DNA of 64,000 nt, taken from assembly GCA_913776965.1 (NCBI GenBank), contig CAJYQL010000133.1, positions 80,989 to 144,988 of the forward strand, written 5' to 3'. Origin of the DNA: an uncultured Xylophilus sp. Lineage in GTDB: Bacteria; Pseudomonadota; Gammaproteobacteria; Burkholderiales; Burkholderiaceae_C. This document shows positions 19,829-28,317 of the stretch, one piece after another. The notes below the pieces were generated by a model, which worked only from the letters and a program-made list of their open reading frames with translations, was not told where the DNA came from and did no database searches. Every line of letters begins with the position of its first letter. Position 1 is the first letter of the stretch. The translations under genes and the position numbers were made by a program.

Positions 19829-19860
19829 GTGACTTCTTTTGCTTCGCCAAAAGAAGTCAC
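19829..19860. repeat. 13-bp perfect hairpin, left arm of inverted repeat
   Basis: GTGACTTCTTTTG, loop CTTCGC, CAAAAGAAGTCAC. All 13 pairs are Watson-Crick. It corresponds to the hairpin at 20459-20490, whose stem sequence differs but still pairs fully. Confidence 0.85.
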
Positions 19861-20458
19861 TAAGAAAAGGCGACCCCACCGGGGCGGTCCGGCTGCGCCG
19901 GACGGCTCTGCGGTGCTCGCGGGCGGCGGGTTCCGGGCGAACTCGCTGCGCTGCGCTCCGCTCAGACAGCGCCCGGCCCTCATCCGCCGCCCGCTGCGCT
20001 CCTCGACGCCCCGGCAAGGGGAAAGTCCGGGCGGGCCTTCGCTGCGCTCGGCATGGGGAACGGGCCTTTGCTGCGCTCGGCCTGCTGGGGGGGCCTTCGC
20101 TGCGCTTGGCGCGGGGAGACCGCACTTCAGCACTGTATCGGCGGGAAAGGGAGTGAGGCAGGGTGTTGGGCACGACCGCTCCCGGCTGCGATTCCCTCAC
20201 TCTGCGGGAAAAGATCAAAGCTCGGACGAGGGCAATCCCAGGCCGAGCAACGCGATGGCCCGCCTGACATGCCGAGCGCAGCAAAGGCCCGCCCGGGCTT
20301 CCCCCTGGACGAGCGCGCCGAGGAGCGCAGCGGTGGGCGGACAAGGGCCGGGCGCTGTCTGAGCGCAGCGAGTTCGCCCGGACCCCGCCCGCCGCGAGCA
20401 CCGCAGGTTGCCCGGAGCGCAGCGCAGGGACGCGCTCGCTGGGGGTCGCCTTTCTTTG

Positions 20459-20490
20459 CCTACTTTCTTTGGCGAAGCAAAGAAAGTAGG
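20459..20490. repeat. 13-bp perfect hairpin, right arm of inverted repeat
   Basis: CCTACTTTCTTTG, loop GCGAAG, CAAAGAAAGTAGG. Compared with the left hairpin, stem bases have changed on both sides together, so pairing is kept. The loop is the exact reverse complement of the left loop. Confidence 0.85.
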
Positions 20491-20579
20491 TCGCCCGCCG
20501 GGGCGAACTCCCGGCTCCCGCACTCAAAAGCCAAGCGCCACTACCAATTCCATAGCGACCAGCGCAAGCGGGACAAGCG

Positions 20580-23500
20580 CTAGAGCCCATCTCGAGCCTC
20601 AACCGCAACTCCGCGCCGCTCCCGCCACCGCCGCACACCCTCCGCAAACCCCAGGTAGATCACCGGCGTAGTGAACAGCGTCAGCAGCTGCGAAACGATC
20701 AGCCCCCCCACCATCGTCACCCCCAGCGGGTGTCGCAGCTCGCTCCCCACGCCATCCCCCAGCATCAGCGGCAACGCCCCCAGCAGCGCCGCCAGCGTCG
20801 TCATCAGGATCGGCCGGAAGCGCAGCAGGCATGCCTGGTAGATCGCCTCCCGCGGCGCCAGGCCCTGCTCGCGCTCAGCGTCGAGCGCGAAGTCGATCAT
20901 CATGATCGCGTTCTTCTTCACGATGCCGATCAGCAGCACGATGCCGATGATCGCCACGATGTCCAGGTCCAGCCCGCCGGCCAGCAGCGCCAGCAGCGCA
21001 CCCAGCGCCGCCGACGGCAGGGTCGAGAGGATCGTCACCGGATGGATCGTGCTCTCGTACAGCACGCCCAGCACGATGTACATCGTCACCACCGCCGCCA
21101 GCACCAGCAGCAGCGTGTTCGACAGCGACGCCTGGAAAGCCAGCGCCGCGCCCTGGAAGCTCGTCTCCACCGACAGCGGCAGGTCCATCGCCGCCTGCTC
21201 GGCCTTGATCGCGTCCACCGCGTCGCCGAGCGACACGCCCGCGGCCGTGTTGAACGAGATCGTCGCGGCCGGCAGCTGGCCGACGTGGTTGACCGCCAGT
21301 GCGGTCGGCCGCTCGGTGACCCGCGCGATCGCCGACAGCGGCACCGGCGCACCGCCAGCGGACGACGGCACGTACAGCAGGCCCAGCGCCTCCGGGCCGA
21401 GCCGGTACTGCGGCCCGACCTCCAGCACCACCCGGTACTGGTTCGACTGGGTGAAGATGGTCGAGATCAGCCGCTGGCCGAAGGCGTTGTAGAGCGCGGT
21501 GTCGACCGCCGCCACCGTCACGCCGAGCCGGCTCGCCTGCGCGCGGTCGATCTCCACGTACGCCTGCAGGCCGCCGTCCTGCAGGTCGCTCGCCACATCG
21601 GTGAGCTGCGGCAGCGCCCGCAGCCGGCGCAGCATCTCCGCCGTGATGCGGCGCAACTGCGCATCGTCCGGCGAGGACAGCAGGAACTGGTACTGGGTGC
21701 GCGCCACCCGGTCCTCGATCGTCAGGTCCTGCACCGGCTGCGGGTACAGCACGATGCCCGGGACGTCGCGGGTGCTCTCGGCCAGGCGCCGCACCGTCTC
21801 GGCCATGCCGCTGCGTTCGCCCTTGGGCTTGAGGTTGATCAGCAGCCGGCCGGTGTTCAGCGTGACGTTGGCGCCGTCCACGCCGATGAAGGACGACACG
21901 CTCTGCACCGCCGGGTCTTCCAGCACCCGTGCGGCGATCGCCTGCTGGCGCGCCGCCATCGCCGAAAACGAGGTGGACTGCGCGGCCTCGGTGGTCGCCT
22001 GGATCACGCCTGTGTCCTGCACCGGGAAGAAGCCCTTGGGCACGAGGAAGTACAGCGCCACCGTGGCCGCGAGCGTAGCCGCGAACACCAGCAGGGTGAG
22101 CGCCTGGTGGTCGAGCACGGTGCGCAGCATGCGCCCGTAACCGGCGATGGTGCGGTCGAAGAAGTGGCCGGTCGCACGGTACAGCCGGCCGTGGCTCTCC
22201 TCGGGCGTGCGCTTCAGCAGCCGCGCGCACAGCATCGGTGTGAGGGTGAGCGACACCACCATCGATACCAGGATCGCGACGGCCATCGTGATCGCGAACT
22301 CGTGGAACAGCCGCCCCACCACGTCGCCCATGAACAGCAGCGGGATCAGCACCGCGATCAGCGAGATGGTGAGCGAGACGATGGTGAAGCCGATCTGCTT
22401 GGCGCCCTTCAACGCCGCCTGCATCGGCGGCTCGCCGTCCTCCACGTAGCGGGCGATGTTCTCGATCATCACGATCGCGTCGTCCACCACGAAGCCGGTG
22501 GAGATGGTGAGCGCCATCAGCGTCAGGTTGTTGATCGAGAAGCCCGCCAGGTGCATCACGCCGAAGGTGCCGATGAGCGACAGCGGCACCGCGACGCTCG
22601 GGATCAGCGTGGCCGATGCGCTGCGCAGGAAGACTAAGATCACCGCCACCACCAGCGCGATCGCGAGCAGCAGTTCGAACTGGGTGTCGCGCACCGAGGC
22701 GCGGATCGTGGTGGTGCGGTCGGTCAGCACCTGCACGTCGAGGGAGGCCGGCAGCGTGCTCTGCAATTGCGGCAGCAGCGCGCGGATGCGGTCCACCGTC
22801 TCGATCACGTTGGCGCCCGGCTGGCGCTGGATGTTGAGGATCACCCCGGCGGTCATGGTGCCCCCCCGTTGCGGCTGCGCCGCTTCCCTCCCAGGGGGGA
22901 GGCCGCCACCTTGGGGCGGCCCGGCGGTGGCAGGCCCGCTGGCGGGAACGGCGGCGGCCGGTCCGGCAACACCGGCCCAGGCCGCCAGCCGGGTGTTCTC
23001 GGCATCGTCCACGATCTCCGCCACGTCGGTCAGACGGATCGGGTTGCCGTTCTTGAAGGCGACGATCAGGTTCTGGTATTCGGCCGCCGACTGCAGCTGA
23101 TCGTTGGCGTCGATGGTGGAGGCGCGCGCCGGCCCGTCGAAACTGCCCTTGGCCTGCTTGACGTTGGCCGCGGCGATCGCCGTGCGCACGTCCTCCAGCG
23201 ACATGCCGGCCGACGCCAGCGCCTGCGGGTTGGCCCGGATGCGCACCGCCGGCCGGCGGCCGCCGGCGATCGCGACCAGGCCGACGCCCTGCACCTGCGA
23301 CAGCCGCGGCGCCAGCCTGTTCTCGACCAGGTCGTGCACCCGGATCACCGGCAGCGTGGGCGAGGTGATCGCCAGCGTGAGCACCGGCGCGTCGGCCGGG
23401 TTGACCTTGCTGTAGACCGGCGGCATCGGCAGGTCGGTCGGCAGCAGGTTGCTGCCGGCGTTGATCGCCGCCTGCACCTGCTGTTCGGCCACGTCGAGCG

Positions 23501-23798
23501 CCACGTCGAGCGCGAAGCGCAGCGTGATGACCGACGCGCCGCCGGAACTGGTGGACGACATCTGCGCCAGCCCCGGCATCTGGCCGAACTGCCGCTCCAG
23601 CGGCGCGGTGACCGAGGAGGTCATCACATCGGGGCTGGCGCCGGGGTAGAGCGTGGTGATCTGGATCGTCGGGTAGTCCACCTCGGGCAGCGCCGACAGG
23701 GGCAGCATGCGGTAGGCGAGCAGGCCGGAGATCAGCAGCGCCACCATCAGCAGCGAGGTGGCCACGGGCCGCAGGATGAAGAGGCGCGACAGGTTCAT
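20580..23798 (-). CDS. mdtB: RND multidrug transporter subunit MdtB, with internal insertion
   Basis: A 1072-residue RND antiporter. The start [50 protein letters not shown] and [16 protein letters not shown] identify MdtB. It is longer than usual because an Ala/Pro/Gly-rich segment of roughly 38 residues (about residues 275-313) lies between ENTRLAAW and QRQPGANV. In E. coli MdtB, as I recall it, these two motifs are about 11 residues apart. The extra segment is encoded by a repeat-like GC-rich block at 22859-22945. It falls in a periplasmic porter subdomain. mdtB begins 15 bp after mdtA and is followed by the large inverted repeat. Confidence 0.94.
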   Translation of the reverse strand: MNLSRLFILRPVATSLLMVALLISGLLAYRMLPLSALPEVDYPTIQITTLYPGASPDVMTSSVTAPLERQFGQMPGLAQMSSTSSGGASVITLRFALDVALDVAEQQVQAAINAGSNLLPTDLPMPPVYSKVNPADAPVLTLAITSPTLPVIRVHDLVENRLAPRLSQVQGVGLVAIAGGRRPAVRIRANPQALASAGMSLEDVRTAIAAANVKQAKGSFDGPARASTIDANDQLQSAAEYQNLIVAFKNGNPIRLTDVAEIVDDAENTRLAAWAGVAGPAAAVPASGPATAGPPQGGGLPPGREAAQPQRGGTMTAGVILNIQRQPGANVIETVDRIRALLPQLQSTLPASLDVQVLTDRTTTIRASVRDTQFELLLAIALVVAVILVFLRSASATLIPSVAVPLSLIGTFGVMHLAGFSINNLTLMALTISTGFVVDDAIVMIENIARYVEDGEPPMQAALKGAKQIGFTIVSLTISLIAVLIPLLFMGDVVGRLFHEFAITMAVAILVSMVVSLTLTPMLCARLLKRTPEESHGRLYRATGHFFDRTIAGYGRMLRTVLDHQALTLLVFAATLAATVALYFLVPKGFFPVQDTGVIQATTEAAQSTSFSAMAARQQAIAARVLEDPAVQSVSSFIGVDGANVTLNTGRLLINLKPKGERSGMAETVRRLAESTRDVPGIVLYPQPVQDLTIEDRVARTQYQFLLSSPDDAQLRRITAEMLRRLRALPQLTDVASDLQDGGLQAYVEIDRAQASRLGVTVAAVDTALYNAFGQRLISTIFTQSNQYRVVLEVGPQYRLGPEALGLLYVPSSAGGAPVPLSAIARVTERPTALAVNHVGQLPAATISFNTAAGVSLGDAVDAIKAEQAAMDLPLSVETSFQGAALAFQASLSNTLLLVLAAVVTMYIVLGVLYESTIHPVTILSTLPSAALGALLALLAGGLDLDIVAIIGIVLLIGIVKKNAIMMIDFALDAEREQGLAPREAIYQACLLRFRPILMTTLAALLGALPLMLGDGVGSELRHPLGVTMVGGLIVSQLLTLFTTPVIYLGFAEGVRRWRERRGVAVEARDGL
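22859..22945. repeat. Palindrome-rich repeat block inside mdtB
   Basis: The block contains two neighbouring hairpins: GCGGC-TGC-GCCGC (22871-22883) and CCTCCC-AGGG-GGGAGG (22887-22902). CTTGGGGCGGCCCGGCGG follows. The composition (C7 and G6 runs) is unlike the flanking RND coding sequence. Similar cassettes are, as I recall, common between genes in Comamonadaceae. Here the frame stays open through it. Confidence 0.6.
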
Positions 23799-23813
23799 GG
23801 CGACCGCGCCGGA

Positions 23814-25400
23814 TCAGCGGGCCGCCGGCGCGCCCGGTGCTGCAGGCGCCGCAGGCGCCGCCGACGGTGCTGCTGCGGGCGTGGCGGGCGTCGCAGGCGT
23901 AGCGGGCGCCGGCGTGCCGGCGGTGCTGCCGGGCGCGGTCGAGGGCTGGCCGCTGCCGGCCGGGGCGCCTCCGCCCGGTGCGGCCGATCCGCCCGCGCCC
24001 GCCGCACCGCCCCGCTCGGCGCGCAGCTTCTGGAAAAAGGCCCGGCGCTCGTCCGGCGACATCGCGCGCACCCGCGCATGCTGCTCCGGCGAGAGCCGCT
24101 CCATCGCCCGCCGCGCAGCCGATGCGCCGGACGACGACGCCGCGGCCGCCGCGTCCTGCGCCGCCGTGGGCGCCACCACCACCTGCACCTTGGTGCCGTC
24201 GCGCAGCCGGTCGGCGCCGTCGGTCACCACCTGTTCGCCGGCGCGCAGGTTACCGCGCACGCTGGTCCATTCGCCTTCGGCCGGGCCGAGTGTCACCAGC
24301 CGCAGCGACACCGTGCCCTCGCCGTCCACCGCATACACGTAGGTACCCTGCGTGCCGCGCTGCACCGCGGCGGTCGGGACCTGCAGCGCGTTCTCCAGCA
24401 GGTCGGTCTGCAGCAGCACGTTCACGAACTGGTTGGGAAACAGCAAGTTGTCGGTGTTGGGGAACACCGCTTTCAGCCGGATGGTGCCGGTGGCGGTGTC
24501 GATCGCGTTGTCGACGAAGCGCACCTCGCCGGCCGCGAGGCGCTGGCGCCGCTCGCGGTCCCAGGCTTCCACCGGCAGCGCCTCGCCGGCGCGCAGCTTG
24601 CGTGCGACCTGCGGCAGCGCGGCTTCCGGGATCGCGAACACCGCGTTGATCGGCTGCGTCTGGGTGATGGTGACGATGCCGTTGGTGTCGGTCGCGCGCA
24701 CCAGGTTGCCGAGATCGGCCTGCTTCAGGCCGAGCCGCCCGGCGATCGGCGCGGTCACCCGGGTGTACGACAGCGTCAGTTTCGCCGCGTCCACCTGCGC
24801 CTGGTCCGCCTGCACCGTGCCCTGCAGCTGGCGCACCAGCGCTTCCTGCGTGGCGACCTGCTGCTGCGCGATCGAGTCCTGTGCCAGCAGCTCCTGGTAG
24901 CGCTGCAGGTCGAGCTGGGCGTTGCGCAGCTGGGCTTGGTCGCGGGCCAGGTTGCCCTGCACCTGCGCGAGCTGCGCCTGGTAGGTTCGCGCGTCGATCT
25001 CCGCCAGCAGCTGGCCGGCGCGCACCGTATCGCCCTCGCGGAAGCGGATCGCCTTCAGTTCGCCGTCGGCCTTGGGCCGCACGACCGCCGTGTTGGGCGC
25101 AGCGATGGTGCCGATGGCCGACAGCAGCACCCGCATGTCCTGCCGCCGTGCCGCCGCGACCGAGACCGGCTGCACCCCGCCGGCGAAGCGCCGCGCCGCC
25201 GCAGCCGACCCGCCGCCCGCAGCCGCGCCGGACACCCCGGCAGGCGCTGCGACAGCCTGCGCATCGCGGTGCCGCTTCCACCACCAGGCACCGCCCGCGA
25301 CCGCCGCCGCCAGCACCACGGCCAGTACCAGCACGCCGACGCGGCTACGGCCCCCCTGACGGATACCGCGCAATGGCAAGGAGACGTGACAGGTTTTCAT
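23814..25400 (-). CDS. mdtA: RND periplasmic adaptor MdtA
   Basis: A 528-residue membrane-fusion protein. The chosen ATG at 25400 gives a short basic start and one transmembrane helix (VGVLVLAVVLAAAVAGGAWWW). The adaptor core follows: lipoyl half-motifs IGTIAAPNTAVVRPKADGEL, the alpha-hairpin (LAQVQGNLARDQAQLRNAQLDLQ) and APIAGRLGLKQADLGN. The last 130 residues are unusual: an SPEQHARVRAMSPDERRAF block is followed by a long Ala/Pro/Gly tail with PATPATPATPA repeats. MdtA normally ends near residue 415, so this is a C-terminal extension. It is the first gene of the pump cluster, divergent from otsB. Confidence 0.93.
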   Translation of the reverse strand: MKTCHVSLPLRGIRQGGRSRVGVLVLAVVLAAAVAGGAWWWKRHRDAQAVAAPAGVSGAAAGGGSAAAARRFAGGVQPVSVAAARRQDMRVLLSAIGTIAAPNTAVVRPKADGELKAIRFREGDTVRAGQLLAEIDARTYQAQLAQVQGNLARDQAQLRNAQLDLQRYQELLAQDSIAQQQVATQEALVRQLQGTVQADQAQVDAAKLTLSYTRVTAPIAGRLGLKQADLGNLVRATDTNGIVTITQTQPINAVFAIPEAALPQVARKLRAGEALPVEAWDRERRQRLAAGEVRFVDNAIDTATGTIRLKAVFPNTDNLLFPNQFVNVLLQTDLLENALQVPTAAVQRGTQGTYVYAVDGEGTVSLRLVTLGPAEGEWTSVRGNLRAGEQVVTDGADRLRDGTKVQVVVAPTAAQDAAAAASSSGASAARRAMERLSPEQHARVRAMSPDERRAFFQKLRAERGGAAGAGGSAAPGGGAPAGSGQPSTAPGSTAGTPAPATPATPATPAAAPSAAPAAPAAPGAPAAR

Positions 25401-25473
25401 CGTGGAAGTGGGGCGGCCGGACGCGGGCGATGGTACGCGGCGCCGGCCTGTCGCCACGCACGGCGGCGTACGC

Positions 25474-25491
25474 ATTTACGCAGGATTTACG
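25474..25491. promoter_or_regulatory. Direct repeat ATTTACG x2, candidate response-regulator site
   Basis: ATTTACG occurs at 25474-25480 and again at 25485-25491, one helical turn (11 bp) apart, in the 197-bp divergent region between mdtA and otsB. Tandem half-sites at this spacing are typical of OmpR-family regulators, such as BaeR, which controls mdtABC in E. coli. No two-component genes are present in the window. Confidence 0.35.
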
Positions 25492-25597
25492 TCTGCAGGG
25501 CTTGGCGCGGCCCGTTTCTTCAGGCAGGAGCGCCGTGGCCGTAACAGGTTATTTCGCTTACGCGACCCCTGGGAGGCCTCTGGTAACGTCGTCCGGG

Positions 25598-26341
25598 ATG
25601 CAACTGCTGCCTACGGTCACCCCCGAGACCGCCCTCTTCCTCGACTTCGACGGCACCCTGGCCGAGATCGCGCCCACTCCCGATGCAGTGCGCATCGCCA
25701 CCGGCTTGGTACCCACGCTTGCGGCGCTGCACCGGCTGCTCGGCGGTGCGCTTGCCATCGTCACCGGCCGCCCGATCGCCGACATCGACCACTACCTCGC
25801 GCCGCTGGAGCTGCCGGCCGCCGGCGAGCACGGCGCCCAGTACCGGATGGTCGACGGCTCCCGCCCGGCGCTCGACCAGCCGCCGCTCGCCGCCGCGGTG
25901 CAGGCGATGGAGCAGCTCGCTGCGCTGCATCCGGGCCTGCTGGTGGAGCACAAGGACCATTCGGTCGCCCTGCACTTCCGCCATGCGCCTGAACTGGAAT
26001 CGCTGTGCTTCGACGCGGTGCAGGCGGTCGTCGCCGGCCGCCCGGGCGTCGAGGTACTGCACGGCAAGTGCGTGTTCGAGGTCAAGCCGGCCGGCGTCAA
26101 CAAGGGCCAAGCGATCGGCGTCTTCATGTCGGCGCCGCCGTTCGCCGGCCGCACCCCGATCTTCGTCGGCGACGACGTGACCGACGAATCCGGCTTCGTC
26201 GCGGTCCAGCGCTTCGGCGGCCGCGGTATCAAGATCGGCGAAGGTCCCACGCAGGCCCAGCACCGCTGCCTGAGCCCGGCCGCGCTGCGCGGCTGGCTGG
26301 CCTCCGCCCGCACCACCCTCGCGCCGGCCTCGGCCGCCTGA
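25598..26341 (+). CDS. otsB: Trehalose-6-phosphate phosphatase
   Basis: A 247-residue HAD-superfamily phosphatase that dephosphorylates trehalose-6-phosphate. The nucleophile motif LFLDFDGTLAEIAP is at residues 13-26 (D16 and D18 catalytic). IVTGRPIADID follows, then EHKDHSVALHFRHAP, a cap-domain segment, and FVGDDVTDESGF, the C-terminal metal-binding motif. The length is normal for bacterial OtsB. It is the first gene of the trehalose cluster, with GH15 110 bp downstream and otsA after that. Confidence 0.95.
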   Translation: MQLLPTVTPETALFLDFDGTLAEIAPTPDAVRIATGLVPTLAALHRLLGGALAIVTGRPIADIDHYLAPLELPAAGEHGAQYRMVDGSRPALDQPPLAAAVQAMEQLAALHPGLLVEHKDHSVALHFRHAPELESLCFDAVQAVVAGRPGVEVLHGKCVFEVKPAGVNKGQAIGVFMSAPPFAGRTPIFVGDDVTDESGFVAVQRFGGRGIKIGEGPTQAQHRCLSPAALRGWLASARTTLAPASAA

Positions 26342-26451
26342 CCGGCCGATGCACACCCCGCCGGGCCGCACCGTGTTTCCTTGCCGGGCGGCCCGCTCCT
26401 GCTTCCACCCCGTCCCGCGCTTCGCGCTGCGTTTTCCCGAAAGATCCCGCG

Positions 26452-28317
26452 ATGACCACCGTCGGCAGCAATGTCCCCCTTCCCCCGTCCGTGCTCGAAG
26501 ACGCAGCCCGCCAGGCCACCGGCTTCCTGCCGCCCGCACCGGCGTCGCTGGCACTGGGTCTGATCGGGAACTGCGCCTTCAGCGCGCTGGTGGATGCGCG
26601 CGGGCGCATCGTGTGGTGCTGCATGCCGCGCTTCGACGGCGACCCGGTGTTCAATGCGCTGCTGCAGCGCGACGAGGACGCGAGCGCCTTCGGCATCGAG
26701 ATCGAGGACTTCTCGCACAGCGAGCAGCAGTACGAGCCCAACACCGCCGTACTGCGCACCCGCCTGTACGACACCGCCGGCCATGTGCTGGAGATCACCG
26801 ACTTCGCGCCGCGCTTCTACGCCCGCTCCCGCTACTTCCGGCCGCTGACGCTGGTGCGCAAGGTGCGGGCGCTGCACGGCTCGCCGCGCATCCGGGTCTG
26901 CGTGGACCTGCGCTACGATTGGGGGCGCGAGACGCCGACCATCACCCGGGGCAGCAACCATGTGCGCTTCGTCGGCTCGGCGATGACGCTGCGGCTCAAC
27001 ACCGATGCGCCGATCGCCCATGTCCTGTCGAAGACGCCGTTCGTCGTCACCCGAGAGCTGCATTTCCTGCTCGGCGCCGACGAGACGCTGCACGACGGCA
27101 TCGCCGAAACGGCGCGCCATTTCGAGCGCGAGACGGTGCTGTACTGGCGCAAGTGGAGCCAGCGCCTCGCGGTGCCGCTGGAATGGCAGGACGCGGTGAT
27201 CCGCGCCGCGATCACGCTCAAGCTCTCGCTCTACGAAGAGACCGGCGCGATCGTCGCGGCCATGACCACCAGCATCCCCGAAGCGCCAGGCAGCCAGCGC
27301 AACTGGGACTACCGCTACTGCTGGCTGCGCGATGCCTTCTTCGTGGTGCGGGCGCTCAACAGCCTGTCGGAAGTCGGCACGATGGAGGACTACCTGCGCT
27401 ATCTCGGAAACGTGGTGGTGGCGGCCAAGGGCGGCCACGTGCAGCCGCTGTTCGGCATCGGCATGGAGCAGCAGCTGCCCGAGTCCTTCGTCGAGCACCT
27501 GGCCGGCTACCGCGGCATGGGCCCGGTGCGGGTCGGCAACCAGGCGCAGGAGCACTTCCAGCACGACGTGTACGGCAACATCGTGCTCGGCGCGGCGCAG
27601 GCCTTCCATGACCAGCGGCTGCTACACCGCGCCGGCGAGGCCGAATTCGTGCAGCTCGAGAAGGTCGGCGAGCAGGCGATCGCGGTCTACGGCACGCCCG
27701 ACGCCGGCATGTGGGAGCTGCGCACCCGCGCCCGCATCCACACCTCGTCGGCGCTGATGAGCTGGGCCGCCTGCGACCGGCTCGCCAAGATCGCCGTCGC
27801 GCTCGGCTTGGCGGAAAGGGCCGACTACTGGGGCGGCCATGCGAAGCGCATGCAGACCGAGATCATCGAGAAATCGTGGAGCGAGGAACGCCAGGCCTTC
27901 GCCGAGAGCTTCGGCGGCCGCGACCTGGACGCGAGCGTGCTGCTGATGGCCGAGGTCGGCATCATCGACCCGAAGGACCCGCGCTTCGTCTCGACCGTCG
28001 AGGCGATGCAGAAGACGCTCTGCGACGGTCCCTACATGCGCCGCTACGAGGCGCCCGACGACTTCGGCAAGCCAGAGACGGCGTTCAACATCTGCACCTT
28101 CTGGCTGATCGACGCGCTGGCGCGCATCGGCCGCAAGGAGGAAGCGCGCAGCATCTTCGAGACGATGCTCGCCGCCCGCAACCACCTCGGCATGATGAGC
28201 GAGGACACTCACCCCGAGACCGGCGAGATGTGGGGCAACTTCCCGCAGACGTATTCGATGGTCGGCATCATCAACGCGGCGATGCGGCTGTCGGCGCCGT
28301 GGGACAGCGCGATATGA
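26452..28317 (+). CDS. GH15 family glycoside hydrolase (glucoamylase/trehalase-like)
   Basis: A 621-residue protein of glycoside hydrolase family 15. The N-terminal beta-sandwich contains LGLIGNCAFSALVDARGRIVWCCMPRFDGDP. The (alpha/alpha)6 barrel carries RNWDYRYCWLRDAFF and the candidate acid/base pair E422 (GMWELR) and E592 (TGEMWGNFPQ). Family members hydrolyse alpha-glucosidic bonds of starch or trehalose. Its place between otsB and otsA and the ATGA overlap with otsA suggest action on trehalose or a related alpha-glucan, which would give both synthesis and hydrolysis from one operon. Whether it is a trehalase was not tested; no carbohydrate-binding module or clear signal peptide is visible, so it is probably cytoplasmic. 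Confidence 0.9.
   Translation: MTTVGSNVPLPPSVLEDAARQATGFLPPAPASLALGLIGNCAFSALVDARGRIVWCCMPRFDGDPVFNALLQRDEDASAFGIEIEDFSHSEQQYEPNTAVLRTRLYDTAGHVLEITDFAPRFYARSRYFRPLTLVRKVRALHGSPRIRVCVDLRYDWGRETPTITRGSNHVRFVGSAMTLRLNTDAPIAHVLSKTPFVVTRELHFLLGADETLHDGIAETARHFERETVLYWRKWSQRLAVPLEWQDAVIRAAITLKLSLYEETGAIVAAMTTSIPEAPGSQRNWDYRYCWLRDAFFVVRALNSLSEVGTMEDYLRYLGNVVVAAKGGHVQPLFGIGMEQQLPESFVEHLAGYRGMGPVRVGNQAQEHFQHDVYGNIVLGAAQAFHDQRLLHRAGEAEFVQLEKVGEQAIAVYGTPDAGMWELRTRARIHTSSALMSWAACDRLAKIAVALGLAERADYWGGHAKRMQTEIIEKSWSEERQAFAESFGGRDLDASVLLMAEVGIIDPKDPRFVSTVEAMQKTLCDGPYMRRYEAPDDFGKPETAFNICTFWLIDALARIGRKEEARSIFETMLAARNHLGMMSEDTHPETGEMWGNFPQTYSMVGIINAAMRLSAPWDSAI

Larger units (their letters stand above)
19803..20520. 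repeat. Large imperfect inverted repeat between mdtC and mdtB
   Basis: This fills the only long gap in the window (19779-20579). The left arm (about 19803-20055) is closely matched by the reverse complement of the right arm (about 20268-20520): both start with GAGCCGGG, then CGCCCCGGCGGGCGA, a 13-bp hairpin, GGCGACCCC, CGGGCGAACTCGCTGCGCT, CAGACAGCGCCCGGCCCT, CGCTGCGCTCCTCG and GCGGGCCTTnGCTGCGCTCGGCATG. The last unit recurs in tandem at about 20060 and 20091. The centre (20056-20267) holds a smaller dyad, GAGTGAGG (20151-20158) with CCTCACTC (20195-20202). Open frames cross it in several directions but look like by-products of the repeats. I see no convincing gene in it. Similar repeats occur, from memory, in Comamonadaceae and Xanthomonadaceae. 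Confidence 0.8.

Noticed and set aside
19829-20583. Open frames of 100-177 residues inside the inverted repeat between mdtC and mdtB
   Set aside because: They follow the repeats (repeated SLRSA, CARHGER-type segments), appear on both strands, and have no ribosome site or known domain. They are the sort of frames often mis-annotated as hypothetical proteins.
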